A DNA stretch of 44,414 nt from Acidipropionibacterium timonense (GCF_900605005.1 NZ_LR027558.1:2092227-2136640); one strand, 5' to 3'. Positions 35,289 through 43,355 are shown, counted from the stretch's first letter. The notes: generated by a model from the sequence alone, not told the origin. A program made the numbers and translations.

Positions 35289-35341
35289 GGGGTCTCCCTC
35301 GTCGATGTCTCGCGACATTGTCGCACCCTTTCGTCACTCGT

Positions 35342-35405
35342 CGGCCCCATCCCCCATCGGCCCCATCCCTCATCGGCCCCATCCCTCATCGGCCCGAGTG
35401 CCTCA
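35342..35405. repeat. 16-nt tandem repeat, about four units
   Basis: The unit CGGCCCCATCCCTCAT repeats at 35342, 35358 (exact), 35374 (exact) and 35390 (diverged, about 17 nt). The array lies in the divergent upstream region of the deaminase and nucleotidyltransferase genes. No known function is evident. Confidence 0.85.
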
Positions 35406-35494
35406 TCGTCCGGCACGTCCGCCGAGCCGCGCAGCCGTGCTGCGCATTCGCGCACCCGGACGCGCTCAACGCTCAGCGGGGCGCACCTGCCCAG

Positions 35495-35500
35495 TAGGAT
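35495..35500 (+). promoter_or_regulatory. -10 box TAGGAT of a leaderless transcript
   Basis: It fits TANNNT and ends 7 nt before the ATG at 35508, with no ribosome site between. Confidence 0.55.
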
Positions 35501-35507
35501 CACCGGC

Positions 35508-36380
35508 ATGACCGACAGCACCGCCGCGAGTCAGCACGTCGCAGATCCCTCCGCCGCCGCGGACGCCAGCCCGCACAAGGTCGTCATCATGGCCCGAGGG
35601 CTCGGCACCCGGATGCGCAGGGCCGCCGAGGGGGTCGAGCTCACCGCCGGCCAGGCCGACGCCGCCAGCGCCGGTGTCAAGGCGATGATCCAGGTCGGCG
35701 ACGACCGTCCCTTCCTCGACCATGTCATCTCGACCCTGGCCGACGTCGGCTACGACGAGTTCTGCCTCGTCATCGGGCCCGAGCACGACCTCATCCGCAA
35801 CTACTACGACTCGGTCGAGAAGACTCGCGTCACGGTGACCTACGCCATCCAGGAGCAACCCCTCGGCACCGCCGACGCCGTCGCCGCCGCCGAGTTCTTC
35901 GCCGCCGGCGACCGGGTGCTCGTCATCAACTCCGACAACTTCTACCCTTCCGGGGCCGTGGCCCGCCTGGCCGAGGCCCCGGCCTCGGCCACCCTGGGGT
36001 TCACCAAGGAAGCCATGATCGCGAGGTCGAACATCGACCCGGAGCGGATCAAGGCCTTCGCCCTGCTGCGCGCCGACGAGACCGGTCAGCTCGTCGACAT
36101 CGTCGAGAAGCCCGACGAGGCCACGGTCGAGGCGGCCGGTCCGCGCGCCCTGGTGTCCATGAACTGCTTCCTCCTGGGGCCGCGCGTCTTCGAGGCCTGC
36201 CGAGCCATCGACCGGTCACCGCGCGGGGAGTACGAGATCGTCGACGCCGTCCGCTGGATGGTCGAGCACGGGGAACGGTTCGACGTCATCGGGGTCGACG
36301 ACGGGGTGCTCGACATGTCGAACCGGGGCGACATCGCCTCGGTGGCGGCGGCCCTGGCGAAGGCGCAGGTGCGGCTGTGA
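35508..36380 (+). CDS. Sugar-phosphate nucleotidyltransferase, substrate unknown
   Basis: A 290-residue NTP-transferase (RmlA/GalU-like fold) that would form an NDP-sugar from a sugar 1-phosphate. Seen are the nucleotide loop ARGLGTRMR at 29-37 (Arg where the family usually has Gly), the Lys of GVKAMIQV, QEQPLGTADAV at 115-125, the metal motif NSDN at 141-144, EKPDE at 190-194, and EYEIVDAV at 231-238. A Lys-poor insert separates the loop from GVKAM. The kinase gene overlaps its stop by 4 nt, so kinase and transferase probably act in sequence. Confidence 0.82.
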   Translation: MTDSTAASQHVADPSAAADASPHKVVIMARGLGTRMRRAAEGVELTAGQADAASAGVKAMIQVGDDRPFLDHVISTLADVGYDEFCLVIGPEHDLIRNYYDSVEKTRVTVTYAIQEQPLGTADAVAAAEFFAAGDRVLVINSDNFYPSGAVARLAEAPASATLGFTKEAMIARSNIDPERIKAFALLRADETGQLVDIVEKPDEATVEAAGPRALVSMNCFLLGPRVFEACRAIDRSPRGEYEIVDAVRWMVEHGERFDVIGVDDGVLDMSNRGDIASVAAALAKAQVRL

Positions 36381-37591
36381 CGAGGTGGTTCGTCCCCGGG
36401 CGCATCGAGGTCCTCGGCAAGCACACCGACTACGCCGGTGGTCGTACCGTCGTCGCCGCGGTCGATCGTGGAGTGACGACGACCTGCGAACCCGCGGTGA
36501 CGACGACCGCTGAGCCCGGCGGCCCACGCTTCACCGCCCGCAGCACCGCCGTCCCCGGCGCCCTCGACCTCACCCCCGGGTCCCGCCCCGATCTTCCCGC
36601 CGGGCACTGGGGAGGGTACGTCCAGGCCGTCCTCGACCGGCTGACGGACAACTTCGGGCCGCTGGCCCCGGCGTCCATCACGGTCTCCGCCGATCTGCCC
36701 CTGGCCAGCGGGATGAGCTCCTCCTCGGCCCTGGTGAGTTCCCTCGTCCTGGCCCTGGCCGATGCCAACGACCTGCGCAGCGACCCGCGATGGACCTCGA
36801 ACATCACCGACGAGGCCGATCTGGCCCAGTACCTGGCCTGCTACGAGAACGGGCTGAGCTTCAAGGACCTGCCCGGGGCGGCCGGGGTCGGCACCTTCGG
36901 CGGCTCGGAGGACCACACCGCGATGGTCTTCAGCGAGGACGGCCGGCTCGGCCAGTTCCGGTTCTGTCCGATCCGACTCGAGCGACGGGTCGGGTTGCCC
37001 CCCGAGCTGTCCTTCGTCGTCCTCGTCAGCGGGGTGGCCGCCGAGAAGACCGGCGCGGCCCGCGACCTGTACAACCGTGCCTCCCTGGCCACCCGCGAGA
37101 TCGTCCGGCGCTGGAACGAGGCCACCGGCAGGCAGGACGCCGTCCTCGCCGACGCCCTCGCCGCCGATCCCGGCGCCTCGCGGCTCCGGGCCCTGGTGGC
37201 CGACGACGACTACCTCACCCGGCGTCTCGAGCACTTCCTGGCCGAGTCCGAGCGGATCATCCCGGCCGCCATGGACGCCCTGGCGGTCGACGACCTGGCC
37301 GGCTTCGGGTCGGCTGTCGACGAGTCGCAGGAGATCGCCGACCGGTTGCTCGGCAACCAGGTGCCGCAGACCATCGCCCTGGCCCGCGGCGCCCGCCGAC
37401 TCGGGGCGACGGCGTCGACCTCCTTCGGGGCGGGTTTCGGCGGGTCCGTGTGGGCCCTCGTGCCGACCGCGGACGCCGAGGCCTTCGGTGCGGCCTGGCT
37501 CGAGGACTACCGCGACCAGTACCCCGCCGAGGCCGCGCAGGCGACGACCCTCGTCACCCGGCCGGGGCCCTCGGCGCGCCGGATCGACTGA
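36377..37591 (+). CDS. GHMP-family sugar kinase, galactokinase-like
   Basis: A 404-residue small-molecule kinase expected to make a sugar 1-phosphate. It has the galactokinase-type N-terminal signature PGRIEVLGKHTDYAGGR at 7-23, the GHMP ATP loop PLASGMSSSSAL at 108-119, GGSEDH near 165-170, and the third motif STSFGAGFGGSVWAL at 377-391. Lys15 stands where true galactokinases have Glu, in the residue that contacts the sugar 6-OH, so the substrate may not be galactose. GTG start overlapping the nucleotidyltransferase stop as GTGA. No galT or galE is nearby. Confidence 0.82.
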   Translation: MTRWFVPGRIEVLGKHTDYAGGRTVVAAVDRGVTTTCEPAVTTTAEPGGPRFTARSTAVPGALDLTPGSRPDLPAGHWGGYVQAVLDRLTDNFGPLAPASITVSADLPLASGMSSSSALVSSLVLALADANDLRSDPRWTSNITDEADLAQYLACYENGLSFKDLPGAAGVGTFGGSEDHTAMVFSEDGRLGQFRFCPIRLERRVGLPPELSFVVLVSGVAAEKTGAARDLYNRASLATREIVRRWNEATGRQDAVLADALAADPGASRLRALVADDDYLTRRLEHFLAESERIIPAAMDALAVDDLAGFGSAVDESQEIADRLLGNQVPQTIALARGARRLGATASTSFGAGFGGSVWALVPTADAEAFGAAWLEDYRDQYPAEAAQATTLVTRPGPSARRID

Positions 37592-37630
37592 ACCGGCGCC
37601 GGGCCGCCGACGTCGAGGACCTCGCGGGGC

Positions 37631-38596
37631 TCAGACGTCGAGATCCTCGTACGAGCGCGGGTCCTCGATGGGTTCGAGGTGTCCCATGACCCGCATCTCG
37701 GGCCAGCGCTCGAGGAGTTCGTCGATGATGTCCTCCATGGCGTCGTGTCCCTGGCGCACCGTCCAGGCCCCGGGGACGAGCATGTGGAACTCGAGGAACC
37801 GCCGGTAGCCGGCCTCGCGGGTACGCACGGCGTGGAAGATGACCTCATCACTGCTGTGCTGGGCGAGGAACTCGCGGATGGCGGCGTTCTCCTCCTTGGG
37901 CAGGGAGACGTCCATGAGGGCGTCACCGGAGGCCATGACGAGCCTGGCACCGGTGACGAGGATGTTGACGCCGACCGCCATGGCGACGATGGCGTCGAGC
38001 CGGTCCCACTTCGTCAACCACACCAGGGCGACCCCGACGAGGACCCCGACCGAGGTCCACACGTCGGTCATGAGGTGCTTGCCGTCGGCCACGAGGGTGG
38101 CCGAGCGCCGCTTGCGACCGTTCGACAGCAGCACGGCGGCGACGACGCCGTTGATGACCGAGGCCACCACCGAGACGAGCAGACCGATGCCGACATCCTC
38201 GAGGGGCTGGGGGTGCAGGAACCTCAGCACGGCGGTGTAGACGATGACGGCAGCGGCGACGAAGATCATCGACCCCTCGCTCGCCGCAGAGAAGTACTCG
38301 GCCTTGGAGCGTCCGTAGTGGAACTTCTTGCTCGGCGGGCGGATCGAGACCTTGAGGGCGATGAGCGCGATGATCGCGGCGGCGAGGTTGACGAGGGACT
38401 CGGCGGCGTCCGACAGCAGACCGACCGACCCGGTGATCCGCCAGGCGACGGTCTTGAGGACGATCGTCGCCACTGCCGCGGCGATCGACAGCCACGCGAA
38501 TCGTGACAGGTCCTCGGGCGGGTTGTGGCGCGGCACCGAGGTCTTCTGGTCGTCCGAGGCGATCGAGACGGTGGGGACACCCTGGGCTGGACTCAC
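37631..38596 (-). CDS. Cation diffusion facilitator (CDF) metal exporter
   Basis: A 321-residue divalent-metal/proton antiporter with six transmembrane helices and a C-terminal cytoplasmic metallochaperone-like domain (about 220-310). The helix-5 site is HLMTD. The helix-2 site reads ESLVN instead of the usual H/DxxxD, so the metal is uncertain. The start is placed at the GTG at 38596, preceded 6 nt upstream by GACAAT; a longer frame to 38668 would cross the start of the divergent patatin gene. Confidence 0.85.
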   Translation of the reverse strand: MSPAQGVPTVSIASDDQKTSVPRHNPPEDLSRFAWLSIAAAVATIVLKTVAWRITGSVGLLSDAAESLVNLAAAIIALIALKVSIRPPSKKFHYGRSKAEYFSAASEGSMIFVAAAVIVYTAVLRFLHPQPLEDVGIGLLVSVVASVINGVVAAVLLSNGRKRRSATLVADGKHLMTDVWTSVGVLVGVALVWLTKWDRLDAIVAMAVGVNILVTGARLVMASGDALMDVSLPKEENAAIREFLAQHSSDEVIFHAVRTREAGYRRFLEFHMLVPGAWTVRQGHDAMEDIIDELLERWPEMRVMGHLEPIEDPRSYEDLDV

Positions 38597-38602
38597 CGTC
38601 CC

Positions 38603-38608
38603 ATTGTC
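38603..38608 (-). promoter_or_regulatory. Candidate -10 box (GACAAT) of the CDF gene
   Basis: On the minus strand GACAAT ends 6 nt before the GTG at 38596. It is the same hexamer as before the ABC ATPase gene. Confidence 0.4.
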
Positions 38609-38623
38609 CCACCGGGCACCGTT

Positions 38624-38629
38624 TACGAT
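38624..38629 (+). promoter_or_regulatory. -10 box TACGAT of a leaderless transcript
   Basis: It fits TANNNT and ends 7 nt before the ATG at 38637; no ribosome site is present. It lies only 16 nt from the divergent CDF -10 box, so the two promoters overlap. Confidence 0.55.
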
Positions 38630-38636
38630 CGAACCC

Positions 38637-40157
38637 ATGGAACTGCCCTCCTGGCTCGGCCTGCCCATGCTGCGTTTCGGTCATGACGCCCCCGCCCCGG
38701 TGCAGGGACTCGTCCTGGCCGGTGGCGGAGCACGCGCGTCGTTCCAGATCGGTGCCCTGCGCTACCTGTACGACGCCGTCGGGGTCGCCCCCCGCGTCGT
38801 CGTCGGCACCTCAGCCGGCTCGATCGTCGCGGCGACCCTGGCCCAGTGGACCGATCCGGCCCTGCAGGCCCGGGCCCTGCGCCGGCTGGAGACGATGTGG
38901 CTGGGCATGCAGGAGGGAACCGACATGTTCACCCCGCGCGGCTGGTTCTCCCGGCTGCTCGACAAGGGACCCGAGTGGGTGCGTCTGCTCGACCGGGAGG
39001 CCGAGACCCCCGAGGAACGTCGTCCGGCCCTGCCGTGGTGGTCACGCCCGTCGGGACACCACCCCGACGAGGACGTGGTGGAGGAACTCACCGGACAGGC
39101 CGCCACGCTGGCCCTGGCCACCCGTGACGACCCGGTCGAGGCCGGCACCTGGTCGGCCTCCGAGGTGCTCCAGACTCTCTCCACCCTCACCCGACTCACC
39201 CGGGACGGGTCGGACATCGCGACGATCCTGCGCGGGGCCGACCGGTCGTCGTCGACCCACCGCGCCGGGCCGATCCTCGCCAAGCTGCTCGATCCCGAGT
39301 TCTTCCGCAGCGACCTCCTGTCGGGCTCGGGCATGAAGGTGCGGATCGCCACCGTCGGCCTGGAGTCCGGCGAACTGCGGTTCATGACCGAGTCCGGGAC
39401 CCTCGTCGACCGCAACAACGACCCCATCGGGTCGTCGACCTTCGACGTCTCCAAGGGCGTGCTGGCCTCGTGCTCCCTGCCCGGGGTGTTCCGCCCGGTC
39501 GATCTCGACGGGGAGCACTACGTCGACGGTGGGGTCCGGGAGAACGTCCCGGCCGAGATGGCGATCGGCCACCTCGGCGTCACCCATCCCTACGTCGTCA
39601 CGTGCGCCCCGTCCGGCATCGACCCTGCCCAGAGCTTCGCCGGACGGACGATGCTCGACCTGGCCTCTCGGGCCATCTCGATCCTCACCGACGAGACCGA
39701 GCGCGACGAGGTCGCCTATGCCCGCACCGCGGGGGCGGTCGTCGTCAACCCCGAGGTGTCGGTGCACGACGCCATGACCGTCGATCCCGGGTTGCTGGCC
39801 ATCAACCGCGACTACGGCTGGATGCGCGCCGCGCAGGTGCACCTGGGGGTGGACGACGCCGACCACGACCGGGTGCTGCGCATCGTCCGGGCCCGGATGC
39901 ACGCCTGGCAGCTCGAGAAGGACTGGCTCGCCGGCTCCCGCGCCGCCCTCGACGAGCTGTGGCGGACGAAGGGACGCATCGGCGAGCTCGTCCGACATGT
40001 GCCACACCGATTGTTGCCCTGGCAGCCCCATGACTGGCCCGAGGGGATCGACGGCTCCGGGGGATTCACGACGAGCGATCCGTCGACCTGGGGGACGGCC
40101 GTCGAACGGCACGGGCACCTGGGCAGCGCCCCGGCGGCCCTCGTCCCGCACGACTGA
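38637..40157 (+). CDS. Patatin-like phospholipase / acyl hydrolase
   Basis: A 506-residue serine hydrolase with a Ser-Asp dyad. The oxyanion loop is GGGARASFQIGAL at 29-41, the nucleophile Ser59 lies in GTSAGS at 57-62, and the catalytic Asp297 lies in YVDGGVREN. An insert of about 150 residues (100-220) separates nucleophile and Asp, which is larger than in minimal patatins. No signal peptide is visible, so it is probably cytoplasmic and acts on lipids or thioesters. The substrate is unknown. Confidence 0.88.
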   Translation: MELPSWLGLPMLRFGHDAPAPVQGLVLAGGGARASFQIGALRYLYDAVGVAPRVVVGTSAGSIVAATLAQWTDPALQARALRRLETMWLGMQEGTDMFTPRGWFSRLLDKGPEWVRLLDREAETPEERRPALPWWSRPSGHHPDEDVVEELTGQAATLALATRDDPVEAGTWSASEVLQTLSTLTRLTRDGSDIATILRGADRSSSTHRAGPILAKLLDPEFFRSDLLSGSGMKVRIATVGLESGELRFMTESGTLVDRNNDPIGSSTFDVSKGVLASCSLPGVFRPVDLDGEHYVDGGVRENVPAEMAIGHLGVTHPYVVTCAPSGIDPAQSFAGRTMLDLASRAISILTDETERDEVAYARTAGAVVVNPEVSVHDAMTVDPGLLAINRDYGWMRAAQVHLGVDDADHDRVLRIVRARMHAWQLEKDWLAGSRAALDELWRTKGRIGELVRHVPHRLLPWQPHDWPEGIDGSGGFTTSDPSTWGTAVERHGHLGSAPAALVPHD

Positions 40158-40176
40158 GGGCCGTGCCCCGGCGATC

Positions 40177-40956
40177 TCAGAGCAGGTCGACGAGGTCGGC
40201 CACCGAGTCGAGGACGATGTTGGGCCGGTACGGGTAGCGCTCGATGTTCTCGCGCTTGGTGATCCCCGACAGGACGAGCACGGTGAGCAGGCCGGCCTCC
40301 ATCCCCGCCACCATGTCGGTGTCCATCCGGTCACCGATCATGGCCGTCGTCTCGGAGTGGGCCTCGATGCGGTTGAGGGCCGAGCGGAACATCATGGGAT
40401 TCGGCTTGCCGACGATGTAGGGCCTGCGGCCCGAGGCTGCCTGGATCATCGCCGCGACGGAACCGGTGGCCGGCAGCGGCCCCTCCTTCGACGGCCCGGT
40501 GGCATCCGGGTTGGTGCAGATGAACCGCGCCCCGTCGACGATGAACCGGACCGCCTTGGTGATGGCCTCGAAGGAGTAGGTGCGTGTCTCGCCGAGGACG
40601 ACGTAGTCGGGTTCGGTGTCGGTGAGGATGAAACCCGCCTCGTGCAGGGCCGTCGTCAACCCGGCCTCACCGATGACGTAGAGCCGGGCCCCGGGCTGCT
40701 GGTCGGCCAGGAACCTCGCGGTGGCCAGGGCGGAGGTCCAGATGTTCTCCTCGGGGACGGTGAGTCCCGAGGCCTCCAGCCGGGCCGACAGGTCCCTGGG
40801 GGTGAAGATCGAATTGTTCGTGAGGACGAGGAACCGCCGGGAGGTGTCGACCCACTGCCGGATGAGGTCGCCCGCCCCCGGGATCTCGTGGTTCTCCTTG
40901 ACGAGGACGCCGTCCATGTCGGTGAGCCAGCACTCGATGTCAGCCGGATTGCGCAT
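40177..40956 (-). CDS. HAD-superfamily hydrolase, NagD-like (class IIA)
   Basis: A 259-residue phosphatase. The nucleophile motif is DMDGV (Asp13, Asp15), motif II is VLTNNS near 44-49, GKPNP is at 183-187, and the metal motif is GDRMDTD at 208-214. NagD-type enzymes act on nucleotide monophosphates, glycerol phosphate or similar small substrates. TACGCT ends 6 nt before the ATG, so the transcript may be leaderless. The convergent patatin stop is 19 nt away and no terminator is visible. Confidence 0.9.
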   Translation of the reverse strand: MRNPADIECWLTDMDGVLVKENHEIPGAGDLIRQWVDTSRRFLVLTNNSIFTPRDLSARLEASGLTVPEENIWTSALATARFLADQQPGARLYVIGEAGLTTALHEAGFILTDTEPDYVVLGETRTYSFEAITKAVRFIVDGARFICTNPDATGPSKEGPLPATGSVAAMIQAASGRRPYIVGKPNPMMFRSALNRIEAHSETTAMIGDRMDTDMVAGMEAGLLTVLVLSGITKRENIERYPYRPNIVLDSVADLVDLL

Positions 40957-40962
40957 GACCCC

Positions 40963-40968
40963 AGCGTA
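40963..40968 (-). promoter_or_regulatory. -10 box TACGCT of a leaderless transcript
   Basis: It fits TANNNT on the minus strand and ends 6 nt before the HAD gene ATG at 40956. Confidence 0.5.
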
Positions 40969-41100
40969 TCCGCGGCGTCGGGGACGGGGTCCCCATCAGT
41001 TCGAGGCTGCACGAACGACCACGGGCCCCTCCCCCGACCGGAACGGGAGGGCCAGGACGACGGTCGAGGACGCGGGCTCACGACGGAATCACGGGAACAG

Positions 41101-41115
41101 CCGACCCGGGGTCGG
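41101..41115. promoter_or_regulatory. Short dyad upstream of the oxidoreductase gene
   Basis: CCGACCC and GGGTCGG are perfect reverse complements around one base, 38-52 nt before the GTG at 41153. It may be an operator. Confidence 0.3.
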
Positions 41116-41152
41116 TGTTGCACCCGGTGACACCTCGTGGAAGGGCACACCC

Positions 41153-42133
41153 GTGAAGCTCAGCGTCCTGGAACAGATTCCCCTCTTCGTCGACCACGAC
41201 GTCACCACGACGCTCGCCGAGACCGTCCGGCTCGCCCAGGGTCTCGAGCAAGCAGGTTACGGACGGTTCTGGCTGGCCGAGCACCACGGGACGCAGCACT
41301 TCCTGTCCAGCGCCCCCGATCTCCTCATGACCGCCGTGGCCTGCGCGACGTCGTCCATCCGGGTCGGCTCGGGCGGCGTCATGGCCATGCACTACGGGTC
41401 GCTGCAGATGGCCGAGCGGTTCGCGACCATGGCCGCCCTCTTCGGCGACCGGATCGACCTGGGGCTGGGGCGGGCACCCGGTGGCGACATGCGCTCGGCC
41501 CACGCCCTCAACCAGGGTCGGGTCATCCGCCCCGAGGACATCGACGCGCTCATCGCCGAGACCGTGGGGTTCGTCCGAGGCACCCTGCCGCCGGAGCATC
41601 CCTGGGCGAGCGTCCCGGTCACTCCCCCGGCCACCGCCCGCCCGCAGACGTGGTTGCTCGGCTCCTCCGGCCAGTCGGCCGCCTGGGCCGGCCAGCACGG
41701 CATGGACTACGCCTACGCCCAGTTCTTCACCGGCCGGCAGAACCCGCGGATCATGGACCACTACCGCGCGCACCTGGCCGAGGGAGCTGCCGGTCGGACC
41801 CTCTCGGCGGTGTGCGTCTCGGCCGCACCGACGCGCGCGGAGGCCATCGACCAGGCCCTCATGGCGGCGAACTTCCGGGTGAGCCTGGGCACCGGCCGAC
41901 CGGTGACCTTCCTGCCGGTCGACCGGATCGACGCCGACACCCGCGCGCTGCTGCGCAACTACGTGCTGTCGAACGAGGAGACGATCCTCGTCGGCGACTA
42001 CGACGAGGTCGCCGGGAAGCTCACGGCCTTCCGTGACGCGCACCGCGTCGACGAGCTCATGCTCATCAGCTACCTCGACGACGTCGAGATCAAGCTCGAG
42101 CAGTACCGACAGCTCGCCGCGCGTCTAGGCTGA
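41153..42133 (+). CDS. LLM-class flavin-dependent oxidoreductase
   Basis: A 326-residue luciferase-like TIM-barrel protein of the single-component group that uses FMN or F420. The typical pattern is LSVLEQIPLF, GYGRFWLAEHHG, SAPDLLMTAVACATSSIRVGSGGVM, and RIDLGLGRAPGGD. The natural substrate cannot be told. The start is the GTG at 41153, with GGAAGGG 7 nt upstream; the open frame further upstream is antisense to the HAD gene. Confidence 0.88.
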   Translation: MKLSVLEQIPLFVDHDVTTTLAETVRLAQGLEQAGYGRFWLAEHHGTQHFLSSAPDLLMTAVACATSSIRVGSGGVMAMHYGSLQMAERFATMAALFGDRIDLGLGRAPGGDMRSAHALNQGRVIRPEDIDALIAETVGFVRGTLPPEHPWASVPVTPPATARPQTWLLGSSGQSAAWAGQHGMDYAYAQFFTGRQNPRIMDHYRAHLAEGAAGRTLSAVCVSAAPTRAEAIDQALMAANFRVSLGTGRPVTFLPVDRIDADTRALLRNYVLSNEETILVGDYDEVAGKLTAFRDAHRVDELMLISYLDDVEIKLEQYRQLAARLG

Positions 42134-42180
42134 CCTCGTCCCACACCGTCGCCGCCGGGCCGACTCCGGGGAGGAGCCCC

Positions 42181-42696
42181 ATGTCCCAGCACCGCTCTCG
42201 TCCCGCAGTCGCCAGCCGGGTCGTCCCGACCCCCATCGGACCCCTGCTGCTGGCCGCCACCGACATCGGCCTGGTGCGGGTCGCCTTCGAAGGTGAGGGG
42301 TTCGACGCCGTCCTGGCCGAGATGGGCGGCGCGGGGACCCCGGGCGAGCAGGCGGCGCGGCACCTGGCGACCGCGCAGGGGCAGATCGACGAGTACCTGG
42401 CTGGACGGCGTCGCTCCTTCGACGTCGACGTCGACCTGTCGGCCGTCGCCGGGTTCCGACGCCGCGTCCTCGACCATCTGCCGTCGATCGGGTACGGGAC
42501 GACGTCGACCTACCGTGAGGTGGCCGGGGCGCTCGGGTCACCGGGGGCCTCCAGAGCGGTCGGTTCGGCCTGTGCGACCAACCCGCTGCCCATCGTCATC
42601 CCTTGTCACAGGGTGATTCGGACGGACGGCGGGTGGGGAGGCTATCTCGGTGGGCTCGAGGTCAAGCAGTGGTTGTCGGAGCTGGAACGTGACTGA
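42181..42696 (+). CDS. ogt: Methylated-DNA--protein-cysteine S-methyltransferase
   Basis: Suicide repair protein of 171 residues that moves methyl groups from O6-methylguanine to its own cysteine. The acceptor is Cys142 in IPCHRVI at 140-146. The helix-turn-helix Arg finger region GASRAVGSA at 122-130 is in place. There is no Ada N-terminal domain. GGAGGAG precedes the ATG. The tag gene overlaps its end by 8 nt, forming an alkylation-repair operon. Confidence 0.93.
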   Translation: MSQHRSRPAVASRVVPTPIGPLLLAATDIGLVRVAFEGEGFDAVLAEMGGAGTPGEQAARHLATAQGQIDEYLAGRRRSFDVDVDLSAVAGFRRRVLDHLPSIGYGTTSTYREVAGALGSPGASRAVGSACATNPLPIVIPCHRVIRTDGGWGGYLGGLEVKQWLSELERD

Positions 42697-43330
42697 GCCC
42701 CTCGCGGCGACCGGCCTCGTCGTCGGGGAGGACGGGGTGGCACGCCCGAGCTGGGCGGCGTCCGACCCCCTGCTGCGCGACTACTACGACACCGAGTGGG
42801 GCGTACCGGTGCGCGACGAGCGCGGGGTCTTCGAGCGCCTGTGCCTCGAGGTCTTCCAGGCCGGGCTGTCCTGGGCGACGATCCTGCGCAAGCGGCCCGC
42901 GTTCCGGCGCGCCTTCGACGGATTCGACGTCGATCTCGTCGCCGACTACGGGACCGACGACGTCGACCGACTCCTGGCCGACCCCGGGATCGTCCGCAAC
43001 CGGGCCAAGATCCTCGCCGCGGTGACCAATGCCCGAGCCACGGTGGCCCTGCGGGAGCATGGCGGGCTGGCGGAGCTCGTGTGGTCGTTCCGGCCGAGGT
43101 CATGGGCACGTCCGCGCAGCCAGGCGGAGATCCCGACCCGCAGCCCGCGGTCAGCGGCCCTGGCCTCGGCCCTCAAGGAAGCGGGTTTCGTGCGCGTCGG
43201 GCCGACGACGATGTTCGCCCTCATGGAGGCGATCGGCATCGTCGACACGCATGTCGTCGGGGCCGGACCCACAGGTGCCCCCACCGGGGCTCGAACCCGG
43301 GACCCGCGGATTAAAAGTCCGCTGCTCTGA
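42689..43330 (+). CDS. tag: DNA-3-methyladenine glycosylase I
   Basis: Base-excision enzyme of 213 residues that removes 3-methyladenine. Core motifs are DPLLRDYYDTEWGVPVRDERGVFERLCLE, FQAGLSWATILRKR, GIVRNRAKI and EIPTRSPRSAALASALK. The four zinc ligands of E. coli Tag (Cys4, His17, His175, Cys179) align with Pro20, Tyr33, His188 and Ala192, so the zinc clasp is missing. The last 18 residues are read antisense through the tRNA-Lys gene; the conserved domain ends before this. GTG start. Confidence 0.88.
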   Translation: MTEPLAATGLVVGEDGVARPSWAASDPLLRDYYDTEWGVPVRDERGVFERLCLEVFQAGLSWATILRKRPAFRRAFDGFDVDLVADYGTDDVDRLLADPGIVRNRAKILAAVTNARATVALREHGGLAELVWSFRPRSWARPRSQAEIPTRSPRSAALASALKEAGFVRVGPTTMFALMEAIGIVDTHVVGAGPTGAPTGARTRDPRIKSPLL

Positions 43331-43349
43331 CCAACTGAGCTATAGGGGC
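43276..43349 (-). tRNA. tRNA-Lys (anticodon UUU)
   Basis: A 74-nt cloverleaf on the minus strand. Acceptor GCCCCTA pairs with TGGGGGC. The D arm is GCTC/GAGC. The anticodon stem GCGGA/TCCGC encloses the loop CTTTTAA, giving anticodon TTT. The T arm is CCGGG-TTCGAGC-CCCGG. The 3' CCA is not encoded (CCT follows). A TAGACT box 6 nt upstream would start transcription at or near the mature 5' end. Confidence 0.97.
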
Positions 43350-43355
43350 CTGTCA

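Noticed and set aside
35286-35330. LexA-like (SOS) box near the dCMP deaminase start
   Set aside because: The local dyad around TGTCGCGAGACA does not fit the actinobacterial GAAC-N4-GTTC type consensus.
35342-35405. CRISPR array
   Set aside because: The 16-nt units are contiguous without spacers and no cas gene is nearby.
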